A stretch of 14,241 bases of DNA. It comes from Bacillota bacterium. GTDB taxonomy: Bacteria; Bacillota; Dethiobacteria; DTU022. The stretch is from NCBI GenBank assembly GCA_012510325.1, contig JAAZIG010000102.1, positions 1 through 14,241 on the forward strand, read 5' to 3'. A program made the position numbers and the translations under genes. The notes under the pieces are model-generated. The model was not told the origin of the DNA. It was given only the letters and a program-made list of their open reading frames with translations, and ran no database searches. Below are positions 6,397-13,182 of this stretch, one piece after another (the first letter of the stretch is position 1; the number at the start of each line of letters is the position of its first letter).

Positions 6397-8220
6397 TTAG
6401 CGTGCCCCGACGCCGCCCCCACCACCGCCGCCGCCGCCACCGCCGGAGAAACCGCCCCCGCCACCGGAACCGGAGGAAGAGGAGCTGCGCGCGGTGCGGA
6501 AAGACTGCTGCATAGAAGTGCCAATCCGGTCAAATGAAGCCGGGTTGTTCATCGCCATATAGAGACAGGGGGCGATGGTCATATGAGTTTGCTCCCGAAT
6601 CTGTGGATAGACCACCTGCAGCTGCTTGATCACCTGTTTGGCCACACCGAGGGCGACAGCGTAGACCAGATAATGTTCCCAGATCTCCAGAGAGGGAATG
6701 GTGGAGCTTTCCAGCTGGGAGAAGTGCAGCAAAAACCGCTTAAACGCTTTCCATTTGGCGTAGTGATCCGCCCCCTTCGGGGTCAGATTCTTCAGGTTCA
6801 ACGAGAGGATCAGCAGCAGCAGCCCGCAAAGGAAAGTCACGATTCCGGTGGTTATCAAAAGTTCCGCCCAGATCGACAGCAGCCCGGCGGCACACAAGAC
6901 TATTCCGGTGATGATGCCCGCCCAGACCGGCCCGCCGAAAAACTCCATCTTTTTAACCCGATTCTCCACCCTTGTCTTCCAGTCCTCAAAAAAGGAAGCG
7001 GTGCTGTTGCGATTTCGCTTGGCATAGGTTTCGATATCCCTGAAGGTCGCACTTTCTCCGGACCGGGCCACCTGTTTAAAGATGAAATTGAGCAGGTGGT
7101 TCTCATGAGGGGCCAGCTGGCCGGTGCCTTTCCCGCGGTAGATCCGGTAGTCGGTGAAGGCGCGCTTGATCACAAGCCCCTTTTTGTCGGTGTACTCTTC
7201 CAGCTGCAGGTGCCCCCGCCGGGTCAGATCCATGATCGTGGCGGTGATGTCCTCCGGAACGGTGCGCCCGAGGCGGCTGAAATAACCGGCTTCCGCCGGC
7301 GAATATTCACCCGGCAGATCCCGGAAATAGTCTCCCGGATAGGCCTGGGGGTCGCGGTGAGCCCTGAATCGCAAAAACAGGTACAAAATCAGCGCTCCCA
7401 GAAAAACAACCACACCGCCGTAGAGGTCAACCCGGCTAAACAGGCGAGCCCTGTTGGCCTTAGCGGCCCATTTTTCTTCTTCCTTCAGGATAACAGGCAG
7501 CCCCTCCTGGCCGGAGTGGTGGGCGGCGCCGGGAACCAGCTGTGCGGGGAAGACAACCCGGCCCTCAAGGAAGGTGAGTTTCGGCAGATCGGTTATCTCC
7601 CAGACGACGCGGTTATCTTCCTTGGACACATTTCCGTACAGGGGCCCGTGCCCCCACACCCGCAGTTCGTCCTCCGGGACACTCCCGGGCAGTGTGAGCA
7701 CAACCCGGGCAAAATCAGTGCGTTCGTCCGATTCGTCCCCGATAAACTGATAGTAAAGCTCGGCCACATCGTCGTGCACGAGCACTGCGTCATCGACAAT
7801 GTACGAAACCGTAAAAGTGCGCTCCTCATTGAGCGCTTCAAAGCTCCAGTCGATATAGATGAGGCCGGGCTTCTCTTCAACATAGAAGATGCCCGGGATA
7901 TCCTGCGTGCCGATGGGCATCTGCTCGTAAGGCTCACCCTGTTCGCTGACCTGGACATCTCTGATCGATGCGTTATGCTTTAAATAGATATGCTGAAAGG
8001 CCCCCCTGAAGCGCCCGTCGAAATTGAAGGTGCGCTCCTCGACAACGCTCATCGAGCCGTCGGGGTGAAGCTCCGCTTCGATGAGCACCTTGGGGAAATG
8101 AAAAGATTTGGCCTGCACCGGCGGAGCAAACTGCGCCCAAAAAATGAAACAAAGCCCCAGGCAAAGCACAGCGAGGAACCAACTGCAGCTCCTTGTTCGC
8201 AAACCCGTTTCTTTGCGCAT
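6397..8220 (-). CDS. DUF2207 domain-containing membrane protein with poly-Gly tail
   Basis: The 607-residue protein starts with a signal peptide or anchor (hydrophobic 12-30, likely cleavage after PPVQA near 37). An extracytoplasmic beta-rich domain of the DUF2207 type follows (about 40-255, with FRGAFQHIYL and FTVSYIVDDAV), then a membrane helix (about 266-285), a long cytoplasmic stretch with helical segments (290-430) and two further helices (about 432-450 and 453-475). It ends in a serine/glycine tail (578-604) that is nearly pure glycine. DUF2207 proteins are often encoded next to lemA; their job is unknown, with envelope stress or membrane protein quality control suggested from context. 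It begins nine bases after the lemA stop, so the two are cotranscribed; the ribosome binding site (AGGG) overlaps the lemA stop. The glycine tail is common in this family and is coded by a GC-rich low-complexity repeat. Confidence 0.9.
   Translation of the reverse strand: MRKETGLRTRSCSWFLAVLCLGLCFIFWAQFAPPVQAKSFHFPKVLIEAELHPDGSMSVVEERTFNFDGRFRGAFQHIYLKHNASIRDVQVSEQGEPYEQMPIGTQDIPGIFYVEEKPGLIYIDWSFEALNEERTFTVSYIVDDAVLVHDDVAELYYQFIGDESDERTDFARVVLTLPGSVPEDELRVWGHGPLYGNVSKEDNRVVWEITDLPKLTFLEGRVVFPAQLVPGAAHHSGQEGLPVILKEEEKWAAKANRARLFSRVDLYGGVVVFLGALILYLFLRFRAHRDPQAYPGDYFRDLPGEYSPAEAGYFSRLGRTVPEDITATIMDLTRRGHLQLEEYTDKKGLVIKRAFTDYRIYRGKGTGQLAPHENHLLNFIFKQVARSGESATFRDIETYAKRNRNSTASFFEDWKTRVENRVKKMEFFGGPVWAGIITGIVLCAAGLLSIWAELLITTGIVTFLCGLLLLILSLNLKNLTPKGADHYAKWKAFKRFLLHFSQLESSTIPSLEIWEHYLVYAVALGVAKQVIKQLQVVYPQIREQTHMTIAPCLYMAMNNPASFDRIGTSMQQSFRTARSSSSSGSGGGGGFSGGGGGGGGGGGVGAR
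6400..6480 (-). repeat. GC-rich Gly-codon low-complexity tract
   Basis: Runs of GGN codons in the last part of the DUF2207 gene give a glycine-rich C terminus. Such tracts are prone to replication slippage and length variation. The reading frame remains open to the stop, so no frameshift is visible here. Confidence 0.8.
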
Positions 8221-8229
8221 GGCTATACC

Positions 8230-8784
8230 CTAAAATTCAACCCGGACTGCCTGACGCGCTTCTGCCTGGCCCTCCAGATTGAAGTACGCTTCCTGGTAGA
8301 ACCCGAGCATGCCGGCAATCAGGACTGTGGGAAACCGCTGGATGGCCGTATTGAAATTCAAAACCGTATCATTGTAAAACTGACGAGAAAAGGCGATCTT
8401 ACCCTCAGTATTGGTCAACTCCTCCTGAAGCTGCAAAAAATTGGTGTTGGCCTTTAGCTCGGGGTAGCTCTCCGCCACGGCAAAAAGCTGCCGCAGGGCA
8501 CCGGTAAGCGTATTTTCGGCTCCGGCCTGCTCCTCGACATTCCGCGCCTCCATCGCTCTGCTCCGCGCTTCCGTAACCAGTTGGAAGGTCTCTTTTTCAT
8601 GTGCGGCATATCCCTTCACCGCAGAGACCAGATTGGGTATGAGATCATAGCGCCGCTTCAGCTGTACTTCGATCTGTGCCCAGGCATTCCTGATCCTCTG
8701 TCGAAAAGTAACCAAACGGTTGTAGGTGGCGATGAGCGCCACCACGAGCAAAAGTAAAATTCCGCCTCCGAGATACCATCCCAT
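8230..8784 (-). CDS. lemA: LemA family protein
   Basis: The 184-residue protein, the usual length for LemA, has one N-terminal membrane helix (about 4-20) followed by long helices. The family block is clear: YNRLV, then AWAQIEVQLKRRYDLIPNLV (34-53) and VKGYAAHEKETF (56-67), and later FSRQFYNDTVLNFN. LemA proteins are membrane-anchored helical bundles of unknown biochemical role that recur next to DUF2207 or TPM-domain proteins. This is the first gene of the lemA-DUF2207 operon. The start is set by AGGAG (8788-8792) together with an upstream GGGGAGG (8795-8801). It is divergent from the TetR gene with about 370 bases between them; no clear promoter was found on its side. Confidence 0.95.
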   Translation of the reverse strand: MGWYLGGGILLLLVVALIATYNRLVTFRQRIRNAWAQIEVQLKRRYDLIPNLVSAVKGYAAHEKETFQLVTEARSRAMEARNVEEQAGAENTLTGALRQLFAVAESYPELKANTNFLQLQEELTNTEGKIAFSRQFYNDTVLNFNTAIQRFPTVLIAGMLGFYQEAYFNLEGQAEARQAVRVEF

Positions 8785-8856
8785 TTTCTCCTGCCTCCCC
8801 TGTAGTATTCGGGTTTATTGTCTATTCCATCACAAAGTTATTCGCAATGATGTCGC

Positions 8857-8881
8857 AATATCCCTGCCCCATAGGGATATT
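8857..8881. repeat. 9-bp perfect inverted repeat upstream of lemA
   Basis: AATATCCCT (8857-8865) and AGGGATATT (8873-8881) flank a seven-base loop. It lies about 73 bases upstream of the lemA start. It could be an operator for the lemA operon or a transcript hairpin; there is no proper T tract on either strand, so a terminator is less likely. Confidence 0.55.
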
Positions 8882-9090
8882 TGTAAAAATACCGCAACTG
8901 CACCGGCCTTCGTTATTTGGAAAATCGATCTTTATCCGTTCCTCTCCATCCGGGCATGCTGCCGGCCTGTAAAGTTTGGGTTGATCTATCCTGCCACAGG
9001 CTGGAGGAAGCATCCACCCGGCCGCCGCCAACCTCTATGCGATATGCGGTAATTAGCCGGGAGAATCAGCCGGGAAAAGCCGCCCGACAG

Positions 9091-9119
9091 TTGACGTTTT
9101 CACCTGTATATCATATAAT
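9091..9119 (+). promoter_or_regulatory. Sigma-A/70 promoter of the tetR gene
   Basis: TTGACG (9091-9096), a 17-base spacer and TATAAT (9114-9119) form a near-consensus promoter. Transcription would begin near 9126, which rules out the in-frame TTG at 9120 as a start codon and supports the ATG at 9153. Confidence 0.8.
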
Positions 9120-9144
9120 TTGGCAGATGCATTATATTGTAAAC
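9106..9144. promoter_or_regulatory. Candidate TetR operator (imperfect inverted repeat)
   Basis: The core arms ATATAAT (9113-9119) and ATTATAT (9131-9137) are perfect complements around an 11-base centre. The symmetry extends, with mismatches, to 9106 and 9144. It covers the -10 box and the expected transcription start, the usual place for autorepression by a TetR-family protein. The AT-rich arms make chance symmetry possible. Confidence 0.45.
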
Positions 9145-9152
9145 GAGGTTTT

Positions 9153-9770
9153 ATGCTGAAAAAGAAAGTAAGGTTGACCAAACGAGATTTGGAATCAAGA
9201 GCCAAACGCAAGCTTATTTACGAAAAAGCGTTTGAGCTTTTCAAGACCTACGGATATGAGAACACCACCGTGCTCAATATCTGCCAGGCCGCCGGCGTGA
9301 GTGTAGGTTCGTTCTATCATTTTTATCGGTCCAAAGAAAGCCTGCTACTGGAGATCAGCAAAAGGTTGGGAAATGTACATATCCCTATTGAAGCGAGCGA
9401 AGAGCACCTTCGCTCGCCCTGCAAACCGGTTTTAAACTACCTGCTCGATTATTCCCTGGAGTTCGAGAAGCTCGGTGTGGAGCTGACCCAACAGATCTAC
9501 CGTGTTTTCGAAAGGGCCTACGTCGATGTAAAAAAGGGAACCATCCAGCCCCTTCGCGCCTATGCCACGCTAAGCTCATTCATCAGCACCGCCCAGGAGT
9601 ACGGCTCTTTTGACATTTCGATGCCCGCCGACGATGTCGTAGCCTATTTTATTACGATCAGCCGCGGACTTGTTTACGAATGGTGCCTCTGGAACGGCAC
9701 CTACAGTCTGCGGGAAAAAGCCTCGCGCTTCTTGCCGCGAATAATTAAAACTTTTCTCATCGAAAAATAG
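9153..9770 (+). CDS. TetR/AcrR family transcriptional regulator
   Basis: A 205-residue regulator. A lysine/arginine-rich N terminus is followed by a TetR helix-turn-helix (about 19-66): KLIYEKAFELFKTYGYENTT, then ICQAAGVSVGSFYHFYRSKE, the recognition helix region, and LLLEIS. The rest (about 75-205) is an all-helical ligand and dimer domain with no recognised subfamily, so the inducer is unknown. The ATG at 9153 is preferred over an upstream TTG at 9120 because GAGG (9145-9148) precedes it and the TTG lies within the promoter. The gene is transcribed away from lemA and towards the GGR-like gene, from which a hairpin separates it. Likely targets are its own promoter, via the inverted repeat at 9106-9144, and perhaps a neighbouring operon; this is inference. 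Confidence 0.92.
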   Translation: MLKKKVRLTKRDLESRAKRKLIYEKAFELFKTYGYENTTVLNICQAAGVSVGSFYHFYRSKESLLLEISKRLGNVHIPIEASEEHLRSPCKPVLNYLLDYSLEFEKLGVELTQQIYRVFERAYVDVKKGTIQPLRAYATLSSFISTAQEYGSFDISMPADDVVAYFITISRGLVYEWCLWNGTYSLREKASRFLPRIIKTFLIEK

Positions 9771-9801
9771 CTTCGCCCTCACCTTTGACAATCCGGCCAG
9801 C

Positions 9802-9834
9802 AGAAAGGCCCCTGCAAAAAGGGGCCTTTCTTTC
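9802..9834. terminator. Terminator between convergent tetR and GGR-like genes
   Basis: AGAAAGGCCCC (9802-9812) and GGGGCCTTTCT (9821-9831) form an 11-bp perfect stem with an eight-base loop, followed by TT on the plus strand. It lies 31 bases after the tetR stop and about 30 bases from the end of the convergent gene. It probably works in both directions, although neither T tract is long. Confidence 0.8.
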
Positions 9835-9862
9835 AGAATACACTTTGCCTGGGCGGCGCCTG

Positions 9863-11071
9863 CTACTTGCTGTATGCAGTTTTGGTCGGACCGGTATAAC
9901 CGCGCCGGTCCACCAAAAACTTCATCATGCCGCCGCCGCCGGACATGCGCATGCCGGTGAAGTTTTCCTGGGAATAGTCGATCAGCTCCCGGATATCCTT
10001 CAGCGTGCCGAAAACCACCTTGCGGAGGTACTCCTGGGTTTGGTAACCGCCGCCGAGATCGGCATCAACATAGTCGGAATATCTCTTCAGGAATTCCTCG
10101 GAAAAATCGTTCGCCTCGATGCACTCTTGGGCCGCTTTGGCCGCACAAACACCCGCAGTCATGGCGTGGGGGATGCCCCCGCCGTAGAGCGGTTCAATCA
10201 TATTGCCGGCATCGCCGACGGCGATAATACCGGCCCGGTAGATCTTCTGATGCTTGCCCGAAGGGAGACGCCAGCCTTTCAGTTTGCCGACATTGACAGC
10301 CTCCCCCAGCCTCTCCTGACCGAGTTTGGTATTATCCCGGAACCACCACAAAATCTCCTCGCTGGTCATGCCGCTTCGCTCCAGGCCGCCCTCGGTGATA
10401 AATACACCGACGTTAGCCTTCGTCTTCGACATGGGAAACATCCACACGTAACCGGCGGGCATAAAGAACTCCGCCGGATAGTGGAACTCGATGGCATCGT
10501 GCAGCCCGCGCACATTTTCAAAATAGCCGCGGATACCGTAGAAGACATAGTCCGGATTCTCTTCGTAAAAGCCCATCTGGCGGGCCATCATGGAGTGGCC
10601 GCCGTCTGCGAGCACAACAAGATCGGCCTTGACCTCAACAGGAACGCCGTTGTGAACGCCACGGATGCCGCAGGCCTGCCCCCGGCGCATGATCACCTCG
10701 GTGGCTTCGAAATTCTCAATATAGTCCACCCCTGCGTTGACGGCCGCTTTGTTCACAATATCGTCAAAGATATAGCGCGCCGTGCAGAAAGCGAACTCTC
10801 CCTCCGGATAATTGTAGGTGTACATCTCTCCGCGATCATCGCTGAACATGGTCCCGGGGCACTTGTACCCGTGCTTCTCGATCTCTTCATAGATCCCCAT
10901 CGATTTGAACAGCGGATGGATGCTCTGGACCTGCCCGTCACCGCAGGGCTTGTCGCGAGGGAAATTATCCTTCTCCACCATGAGCACATCAATGCCGAGT
11001 TTGGCCATGTGAAAAGCGGCACTGGAACCGCCAACCCCGGCTCCGACAATAACCACCTGACGCTTCTTCAT
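9863..11071 (-). CDS. Geranylgeranyl reductase / FixC-like FAD-dependent oxidoreductase
   Basis: A 402-residue flavoprotein of the geranylgeranyl reductase (GGR) superfamily. It opens with the Rossmann FAD motif VVIVGAGVGGSSAA (6-19) and an acidic strand end (MVEKD), then the family-specific PRDKPCGDGQ (38-47), whose Cys43 sits where GGR enzymes carry a conserved Cys. A second FAD motif, GIIAVGDAGNMIEPLYGGGI (281-300), follows. GGR enzymes saturate isoprenoid double bonds of lipids, chlorophyll tails or quinones; the related FixC/ETF-QO branch passes electrons to quinone. The ATG at 11071 is chosen because it lies one base after the upstream stop with GGAGGAGG before it; a longer frame to 11122 would overlap that gene and begin with an arginine-rich, non-family sequence. 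It is second in an operon behind an Fe-S flavoprotein that could supply its electrons. Substrate unknown. Confidence 0.88.
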   Translation of the reverse strand: MKKRQVVIVGAGVGGSSAAFHMAKLGIDVLMVEKDNFPRDKPCGDGQVQSIHPLFKSMGIYEEIEKHGYKCPGTMFSDDRGEMYTYNYPEGEFAFCTARYIFDDIVNKAAVNAGVDYIENFEATEVIMRRGQACGIRGVHNGVPVEVKADLVVLADGGHSMMARQMGFYEENPDYVFYGIRGYFENVRGLHDAIEFHYPAEFFMPAGYVWMFPMSKTKANVGVFITEGGLERSGMTSEEILWWFRDNTKLGQERLGEAVNVGKLKGWRLPSGKHQKIYRAGIIAVGDAGNMIEPLYGGGIPHAMTAGVCAAKAAQECIEANDFSEEFLKRYSDYVDADLGGGYQTQEYLRKVVFGTLKDIRELIDYSQENFTGMRMSGGGGMMKFLVDRRGYTGPTKTAYSK

Positions 11072-11072
11072 C

Positions 11073-12719
11073 TTATGCCTCCTCCTTCTCCGCCTCGGGA
11101 ACGGCGACCATACTGATGACATCCCCCTTGGGACATACCTTCTGACAGACCCCGCACCCGATGCATTTGTCCGGATCCACCTGCCGGTAGCCGCAGGAGA
11201 GACATCTTAAGACCTCCAGCTCCGCCTGCGCATCGGTTAACCCCGGTTCGACCAGATCAAAACTGTTGAGCCGCTCTTTCGGATCGAGCATCTCCAGATC
11301 CGGAAAGGGAATCTTCAAGCGAACAGCGGGATAGACCTTGTAGCGGCGGTCGCCGGGGCTTATCTGACGCTCAACTGCGTAATCCAGATATTCCCTGCCG
11401 GAGAGCTCGTCGTCGATACGGATCGCCGCAGCCCTGCCTGAGGCCATAGCGTCAAGAACCGAGCAGTCCCCCCCGGCGATATCGCCGGCGTAGACCAGAT
11501 CATCGCCCTCGATGGGCTTGTCGGTCCGCTGACCTGTAGCCACGATCGCAAAATCGGCAGGCAGTTTTTTCTCCGTACCTTTTTTTAGATCGAACTTGAA
11601 GCTTTCCAGATCAAGATTTTCGATCTCGGCGTATTCCACACCCTCGAGCTGTTGAGCCCAGCCCAGGTACTTGAGCGGGGCAACTCCGCTGATGATCTCG
11701 ATTCCCTCTTCCCGCGCCTCCTCTATTTCCCAGGGGTGCGCCGGCATCTCCTCGGCACATTCCAGGCAGATCACCGTCACCTGATCTGCACCAAGGCGCA
11801 GCGCTGTCCGCGCAACATCCATGGCCACGCTGCCGCCGCCGATGACGACACCGTTGCCGGAGAGCTGCACGTCGGCTCCGGTATTCACTTTTTCCATCAG
11901 GTTTACTGCGAGATGGACCTGATCGGTGCGCCAGCCCTCGATGGGCAAACCCTTCGACACCTGTGTGCCGACAGCAACAACGATCTTGTCATAGTCCTCC
12001 CTCAGTTCAGCGATAGCCGCGGGATAATTCAGCTTCGTGTTGAAGACAAACTCGATCCCCGCTTTTTCCAGCTTCTTGATCTCTTTCCGCACAGCCGCCT
12101 TATCCAGCCTAAAATCGGGAATACCGCGCAGGAGCATGCCTCCCGCCTCCCCGTTTTGTTCAAACACCGTGACCGGATAACCGCGGTTCGCCAGGCAGTG
12201 CGCCGCCGTCAGACCGGCGGGACCCGCACCGATAACGGCAATGTGCCGGTCGTGGATCACCGGATACGGCTCCGGCTCCTCATCGATAAACTCCAGACCC
12301 AAATGGCGCTTCAGGGCCCGAATATGCATCGGCTGATCCACTATTGTGCCGCGCTTGCACACATCTTCACAGGGGTGATGACAGATATAGCCCAAGATGG
12401 AGGGGAACGGTGTTTTTTCATAAATAATCTGGTAGGCTTCTTTTCTTTTCCCCGCCTTCAGCAGGTTGATATAGCCCTGCGGGCTGATCCCCAGCGGACA
12501 GGCGAGAGTGCAGGCAACATCTTGCAGCTCTTTCACTTTTTTTACCCCAAAAGCACCCACCTCGGTGCAGTCGGGGCAAAGATGGCAGATTTCCTTCTGG
12601 CACTCAGAGATCGCTTCGACGGGGCAGTACTCTTCACACTGGCCGCAGTTTACACAACGGTCTCCGTCAATACTTGCTATTGCCGCATTTTTCTGCTCTA
12701 CAATAACCTGTTTTTGCAT
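11073..12719 (-). CDS. Ferredoxin-fused GltD-like NAD(P)/FAD oxidoreductase
   Basis: A 548-residue iron-sulfur flavoprotein. The N terminus has a ferredoxin motif CVNCGQCEEYCP (Cys22, 25, 28, 32) and a second cysteine group (Cys40, 45, 48, 51). A GltD/dihydropyrimidine-dehydrogenase-type Fe-S domain follows (Cys70, Cys74, then Cys113, 117, 121 in CHHPCEDVCKRG). The FAD motif is IAVIGAGPAGLTAA (160-173) with GIPDFRLDK (199-207); the nucleotide motif is VVIGGGSVAMDVA (291-303); the closing FAD motif is around AGDIAGGDCS (411-420). A C-terminal ferredoxin segment has CLSCG (506-510) and CIGCGVCQKVCP (519-530). Such proteins shuttle electrons between NAD(P)H, FAD and ferredoxin-type clusters; no glutamate synthase large subunit is nearby, so it is not GOGAT. 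The ATG at 12719 is preferred over 12782 because AAAGGAGG stands nine bases before it. First gene of the operon with the GGR-like flavoprotein. Confidence 0.9.
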   Translation of the reverse strand: MQKQVIVEQKNAAIASIDGDRCVNCGQCEEYCPVEAISECQKEICHLCPDCTEVGAFGVKKVKELQDVACTLACPLGISPQGYINLLKAGKRKEAYQIIYEKTPFPSILGYICHHPCEDVCKRGTIVDQPMHIRALKRHLGLEFIDEEPEPYPVIHDRHIAVIGAGPAGLTAAHCLANRGYPVTVFEQNGEAGGMLLRGIPDFRLDKAAVRKEIKKLEKAGIEFVFNTKLNYPAAIAELREDYDKIVVAVGTQVSKGLPIEGWRTDQVHLAVNLMEKVNTGADVQLSGNGVVIGGGSVAMDVARTALRLGADQVTVICLECAEEMPAHPWEIEEAREEGIEIISGVAPLKYLGWAQQLEGVEYAEIENLDLESFKFDLKKGTEKKLPADFAIVATGQRTDKPIEGDDLVYAGDIAGGDCSVLDAMASGRAAAIRIDDELSGREYLDYAVERQISPGDRRYKVYPAVRLKIPFPDLEMLDPKERLNSFDLVEPGLTDAQAELEVLRCLSCGYRQVDPDKCIGCGVCQKVCPKGDVISMVAVPEAEKEEA

Positions 12720-12754
12720 GAAACCATCCTCCTTTGCTAATTTAAATTTGCACC

Positions 12755-12768
12755 CAAGCGATCGCTTG
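12755..12768. promoter_or_regulatory. 14-bp perfect palindrome in the leader
   Basis: CAAGCGATCGCTTG is perfectly self-complementary and lies 35 bases upstream of the Fe-S flavoprotein start, in the predicted 5' leader. It shares the half-site AAGCGAT with the palindrome in the promoter spacer, but the half-sites overlap here instead of being one base apart. It may be a regulator site or a small leader hairpin. Confidence 0.4.
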
Positions 12769-12853
12769 TTACATAGGACCACTCCCCCCTGATCGATTAT
12801 TTTCCAGATACCACTTGAAATGCATTCTAAAACACGTTCTATTATCTATTCTA

Positions 12854-12882
12854 ACTTTAAGCGATGATCGCTCCACTGTCAA
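12854..12882 (-). promoter_or_regulatory. Promoter of the Fe-S flavoprotein/GGR operon
   Basis: On the minus strand TTGACA (12877-12882) is a perfect -35 box. After exactly 17 bases comes TAAAGT (12854-12859), a 4-of-6 match to the -10 consensus. Transcription would start near 12847, giving a leader of about 128 bases. A weak -10 with a perfect -35 suggests a regulated promoter. Confidence 0.6.
12860..12872. promoter_or_regulatory. Palindromic operator candidate inside the promoter spacer
   Basis: AGCGAT, one base, then ATCGCT form a perfect inverted repeat. It occupies positions 1-13 of the 17-base spacer, counted from the -10 side, between the -35 and -10 boxes of the minus-strand operon. 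A dimeric regulator bound here would block or, MerR-like, remodel the promoter. The regulator is unknown; the TetR of this window is a possible but untested candidate. Confidence 0.5.
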
Positions 12883-13182
12883 TACGAAATTTGTTTTTGG
12901 GGGAGGGAAATCTGTTTTTCTGCAAGAAGTACAGCTCTTCTCTTACCGAATCGTCTGTTTGGAGATCGTTTATCGGGCTTATATATATCAAGGAATGATA
13001 CCTGCTTTGATGCTCTGTCAGCTAGCAGTGGACGACTTTTCATGAGCATTTATCCTGTCTTTATGTTGCCCGCGAACAGTTCACCAAGCTTATGTCAATA
13101 ATAGAGGAATTTAATATATATAAAACGAAGATATATCATATTACTATTACTACAGCTAGATCAGTCAGGAGGCATTCTAAAG
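12883..13182. other. AT-rich intergenic region upstream of the corrinoid protein
   Basis: No gene is supported here; a 76-codon frame from a TTG at 12815 to 13045 has no ribosome binding site and no recognisable product. A modest plus-strand promoter candidate is TTGGAG (12959-12964), 17 bases, TATATA (12982-12987), which would leave a leader of about 190 bases. A six-base stem ATGCTC...GAGCAT falls in that leader. The stretch before 13160 is notably AT-rich. Confidence 0.45.
13167..13172 (+). promoter_or_regulatory. RBS for corrinoid protein gene
   Basis: AGGAGG, ten bases before the ATG at 13183. It fixes that start. Confidence 0.75.

Larger units (their letters stand above)
8785..9152. 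other. Divergent lemA-tetR intergenic region
   Basis: About 368 bases without a supported gene. The region holds a 9-bp perfect inverted repeat at 8857-8881 and, at its right end, the tetR promoter (9091-9119) with an overlapping inverted repeat. Small frames through this stretch lack ribosome binding sites and resemble no family. Confidence 0.6.

Noticed and set aside
6583..7983. Long plus-strand frame (466 codons) opposite DUF2207
   Set aside because: Antisense shadow with no start signals; the minus-strand protein has a signal peptide, membrane helices and an operon partner.
9785..11116. Long plus-strand frame (443 codons) opposite the GGR-like gene
   Set aside because: Exact antisense shadow of a clear flavoprotein; high-GC codon structure keeps the opposite frame open.
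11073..12719. Identification as the glutamate synthase small subunit
   Set aside because: The fold is GltD-like, but no large subunit is adjacent and extra ferredoxin domains are present at both ends, so gltD is not assigned.
11652..12740. Plus-strand frame of 362 codons opposite the Fe-S flavoprotein
   Set aside because: Shadow of a gene with unambiguous cysteine and nucleotide-binding motifs.
12815..13045. 76-codon plus-strand frame from a TTG start
   Set aside because: No ribosome binding site; it crosses the predicted operon promoter on the other strand and resembles no family.
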